A stretch of 8,129 bases of DNA from an uncultured Collinsella sp. Lineage in GTDB: Bacteria > Actinomycetota > Coriobacteriia > Coriobacteriales > Coriobacteriaceae. Below the pieces are notes generated by a model that saw only the letters and a list, made by a program, of their open reading frames with translations, ran no database searches and was not told where the DNA came from. Location of the stretch: the NCBI GenBank assembly GCA_900550815.1, contig URTW01000088.1:1-8129 (forward strand). Reading direction: 5' to 3'. Every line of letters starts with the position of its first letter. Positions within the stretch are counted from its first letter, which is position 1. A program made the position numbers and the translations under genes. Below are positions 6,652 to 8,129 of this stretch, one piece after another.

Positions 6652-7773
6652 GTGCCTAGATATTCTACCGCCTTCGGAATGGACGTACACCTCAGGTCCA
6701 CCACCGTCTGCGCGCTCGACGCGGAGACGGGCGAGACAGTGACGAGGAGGTTCCGCGGCAACCCGTGGGGCGAGGTCGCGGAGTGGATGTCGGGCTTCCC
6801 GGGCCCGTCGCTCGCCGCCTACGAGAGCGGCTACCTCGGCTTCGCCCCGCAGAGGGAGCTCTCCGGGCTCGGCGTCGACTGCGTCGTCGCGGCCGTCTCC
6901 AAGGTCCCGAGGTCGGCGGCAGACTTCTCGTCCAAGAACGACCGCAACGACGCGGCCAGGATGGCCAAGGCGATACTGTCGCACGACGTCGCCCCGGTAT
7001 GGGTGCCGTCCCCCGAGATCGAGGGGCTCAGGGACCTCGCCGGGGCCCACGACGCGGCGACCGCGAGGCTCGCGGCGGCGAAGCAGCGGCTCCTGGCGTT
7101 CCTCGCCCGCCGGGGTTACGCCTACGGCGGCACGACGCCGGCCGGAAACCCCCGGAGGTACTGGACGTACGACTTCCTCAGGTGGCTCGACAAGGTTCGG
7201 CCCGCCGACGACGGCGGCATCCGGGCGCTGGCGGCGCTGAGGAGCGAGGTCGAGGCGGCCTCCGAGACGCGCGACGATCTCCTCGCCGAGTACAGGGCCG
7301 CCGTCGCGGCGGGCCCCCTCTCGGCGGAGGTCGAGGCGCTCCAGTCGATCAAGGGATGCGGGTTCGCGCTCGCCGCCGCCTTCGCGTCCGAGGTCGGCGA
7401 CTTCTCGAGGTTCCGCTCCGGCAGGCAGGTGACGTCCTACTTCGGCCTCGCCCCGAAGCAGAGGTCGAGCGCGGACTCCGTGCGCCTCGGCGGGATCAGC
7501 GGGGCCGGCAACGCCCTCGTCAGGAGGTTGGCTGTCGAGGGGTCCTGGAGCTACGTCCAGGCGAGCCACCAACCGAAGCTGATGCCCAAGGGCAGCGGCG
7601 TCCCGCTCGAGGTAAGGATGCACGGGAGGAAGGGTTCCGCGCGCCTGCTCCGGCGCCGCGAGGAGATGCTCGCCAGGGGCATGCCCCAGGCGAAGGCGAA
7701 CGCCGCCACCGCCGCCGAGCTCGTGAGGTGGCTGTGGGCCCTCGGCGCGATGTGCCGGGAGGCAACCGAATAG
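6652..7773 (+). CDS. IS110/IS1111-family DEDD transposase (RNA-guided recombinase type)
   Basis: A 373-residue protein with the two-domain IS110 layout. The N-terminal RuvC-like domain (DEDD_Tnp_IS110) carries D11 (FGMDVH), E58 (AAYESGY), D97 and D100 (KNDRNDAARMA), the four acidic residues of the family. The C-terminal Transposase_20 domain runs from about 230 to 300: IKGCGFALAAAFASEVGDFSRF, then SYFGLAPKQRSS and GGISGAGNALVRRL. IS110 enzymes use a serine in this domain as nucleophile; S272/S273 or S283 are the candidates and cannot be separated by eye. In this family the enzyme works with a noncoding RNA from the element that pairs with target and donor DNA. The GTG start has GGGAGG 5 nt upstream. 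The stop is followed at once by the structured RNA region, so both could share a transcript. No frameshift or missing motif is seen. Confidence 0.95.
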   Translation: MPRYSTAFGMDVHLRSTTVCALDAETGETVTRRFRGNPWGEVAEWMSGFPGPSLAAYESGYLGFAPQRELSGLGVDCVVAAVSKVPRSAADFSSKNDRNDAARMAKAILSHDVAPVWVPSPEIEGLRDLAGAHDAATARLAAAKQRLLAFLARRGYAYGGTTPAGNPRRYWTYDFLRWLDKVRPADDGGIRALAALRSEVEAASETRDDLLAEYRAAVAAGPLSAEVEALQSIKGCGFALAAAFASEVGDFSRFRSGRQVTSYFGLAPKQRSSADSVRLGGISGAGNALVRRLAVEGSWSYVQASHQPKLMPKGSGVPLEVRMHGRKGSARLLRRREEMLARGMPQAKANAATAAELVRWLWALGAMCREATE

Positions 7774-7781
7774 ACATAGCC

Positions 7782-7973
7782 CCCGTCCCGGCGAGCCGGG
7801 CAGCCTTCGGGGATACCCCCGCTTTCGCTGGGCGCGCGGCGGCGGCCGCATGCGCGTAGTCAGACTTGGGGAGCCCCGCCGAAGGAGAGGATTGCGGGCC
7901 GCCGGAGCGGTATCCGCGGATATGAGACTGAGCCGAAGGCGTCGACGACATGCCGGGGGCGGACCGGGACGGG
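7782..7973 (+). ncRNA. Candidate bridge (seek) RNA of the IS1111-type element
   Basis: CCCGTCCCGG (7782-7791) pairs perfectly with CCGGGACGGG (7964-7973), closing a 192-nt domain. Inside it, 7804-7812 pairs with 7876-7885 (9 bp, one bulged G7878). An internal loop follows, then an inner hairpin 7832-7840/7845-7855 (9 bp, AT bulge, GGCG loop). The 5' side of the internal loop carries GCTTTCGCT (7821-7829), the reverse complement of flank 8053-8061. The 3' side carries AGTCAGAC (7858-7865), identical to flank 6518-6525. Both read toward the insertion point, which is the arrangement of a target-binding loop. A second domain (7886-7963) should hold donor guides; GGATTG at 7889-7894 matches the inverted repeats, but I cannot resolve the second donor guide. 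The 3' end is probably the hairpin at 7984-8019. Transcript ends are not known. Confidence 0.65.
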
Positions 7974-7983
7974 TTCAACGGCA

Positions 7984-8019
7984 GGCCCCGCCGACCGATT
8001 GCAAGCGGTCGGCGGGGCC
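7984..8019 (+). terminator. Strong hairpin near the right end of the IS
   Basis: GGCCCCGCCGACCG (7984-7997) pairs perfectly with 8006-8019 over 14 bp around an 8-nt loop. Only ATTGTGG follows, so the T tract is poor. It could end the transposase and guide-RNA transcript or shield the element from outside transcription. Confidence 0.65.
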
Positions 8020-8029
8020 ATTGTGGCTC

Positions 8030-8035
8030 TTGACA
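8030..8035 (+). promoter_or_regulatory. Outward-facing -35-like hexamer at the IS right end
   Basis: TTGACA is a perfect -35 hexamer pointing out of the element. In the integrated form no -10 lies 17 nt on. In a circular form the joined end gives TATGAC at a spacing of only 13 nt, too short for a standard promoter, so a junction promoter is possible but weak on this evidence. Confidence 0.3.
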
Positions 8036-8036
8036 G

Positions 8037-8050
8037 CGGATTGGGTCATA
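8037..8050 (+). repeat. Right inverted repeat of the IS
   Basis: CGGATTGGGTCATA is the exact reverse complement of 6528-6541. Confidence 0.9.
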
Positions 8051-8053
8051 TGA

Positions 8054-8121
8054 GCGAAAGCCCGCCAGAGCGAGCAAGGTGCCTTGAAACGAGGCGGCAT
8101 TGACCTTCTGGTCATGCCGCC
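8054..8121 (+). repeat. Dispersed intergenic repeat, copy B, right part
   Basis: This continues the repeat whose left part ends at 6527. CGCCAGAGCGAGCAA (8063-8077 region), TGAAA and the hairpin GGCGGCAT-T-GACCTTCTGGTC-ATGCCGCC match copy A at 3429-3487. Confidence 0.6.
8093..8121 (+). terminator. Hairpin of repeat copy B
   Basis: GGCGGCAT (8093-8100) pairs with 8114-8121 and, past a bulged T8101, GACC pairs with GGTC around a TTCT loop: 12 bp. No T tract follows before the window ends. By analogy with copy A it was probably the terminator of the coiled-coil gene before the insertion. Confidence 0.5.
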
Positions 8122-8129
8122 GAAGTTGA

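Larger units (their letters stand above)
6528..8053 (+). mobile_element. IS110-family insertion sequence, IS1111-type
   Basis: The element holds one DEDD transposase gene, a short left noncoding part (about 124 bp) and a long right one (about 275 bp). Perfect 14-bp inverted repeats lie at 6528-6541 (TATGACCCAATCCG) and 8037-8050. TATGA occurs at both edges (6528-6532 and 8049-8053), so the exact exchange point is ambiguous within 5 bases and the element proper is 1521 bp. IS110 elements make no ordinary target duplication. Inverted repeats near the ends and a long structured 3' noncoding region mark the IS1111 branch. Arg codons are often AGG inside the element but rarely in neighbouring genes, which fits an incoming element. 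Nothing is visibly broken, so it may be active. Confidence 0.88.

Noticed and set aside
6520..7851. 443-codon minus-strand frame over the transposase
   Set aside because: Arg/Pro/Gly-rich shadow running through the IS end, opposite a complete IS110 transposase.
6765..7859. 364-codon plus-strand frame overlapping the transposase in another phase
   Set aside because: Extreme Arg/Gly content without motifs, a product of GC-rich codons in the real frame.
7886..7963. Full model of a donor-binding loop
   Set aside because: Only GGATTG (7889-7894) matches the IS ends convincingly. Candidate second guides (GCGGAT at 7916-7921, CGGACCGGGAC at 7960-7970) are short or mismatched, so no donor loop is claimed.
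7850..8053. 67-codon plus-strand frame in the IS right end
   Set aside because: It lies in the structured RNA region, ends in the inverted repeat and has no ribosome binding site.

Overview
The window looks like a piece of a gut Coriobacteriia (Collinsella-like) chromosome. This rests on the high-GC coding style, the gut-type 12-alpha-hydroxysteroid dehydrogenase-like gene, and recurring GTCCCC-type and GGCGGCAT-hairpin intergenic repeats. The assignment comes from recalled similarity, not from a search.

Layout. Positions 1-387 (+) hold the 3' end of a gene whose protein tail resembles a phospholipase D-like domain. It converges on a leftward block: a RelB/DinJ-type antitoxin (742-1041) and YafQ/RelE-type toxin (431-739), a LOG-family nucleotide phosphoribohydrolase (1156-1914), and tRNA-guanine transglycosylase tgt (2128-3267). 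A hairpin with a T-rich tail lies between tgt and the LOG gene, ending only about 16 nt before the LOG start codon. Further right is a leftward SDR (3566-4366) that closely resembles NADP-dependent 12-alpha-hydroxysteroid dehydrogenases of bile-acid-modifying gut bacteria. It is followed by strong hairpins. A divergent rightward gene (4661-6424) encodes an acidic, long coiled-coil protein with one C-terminal membrane anchor, of unknown function.

The right end is a complete IS110-family element of the IS1111 type (about 1521 bp, 6528-8048, with TATGA at both edges). It has perfect 14-bp inverted repeats, a 373-aa DEDD transposase (6652-7773) and a long structured 3' noncoding region. I read that region as a bridge (seek) RNA. 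It has a 10-bp closing stem (7782-7791/7964-7973) and a stem-loop with an internal loop. One strand of the loop (7821-7829) is complementary to the 9 bases of right flank at 8053-8061. The other strand (7858-7865) is identical to the 8 bases of left flank at 6518-6525. Both guides read toward the insertion core, as expected for a target-binding loop. This is the strongest finding in the window.

The element sits inside a dispersed intergenic repeat. An uninterrupted relative lies at 3397-3487, where its hairpin serves as the SDR terminator. The second copy is split into 6501-6527 and 8054-8121. The insertion therefore separates the coiled-coil gene from what was probably its own terminator hairpin.
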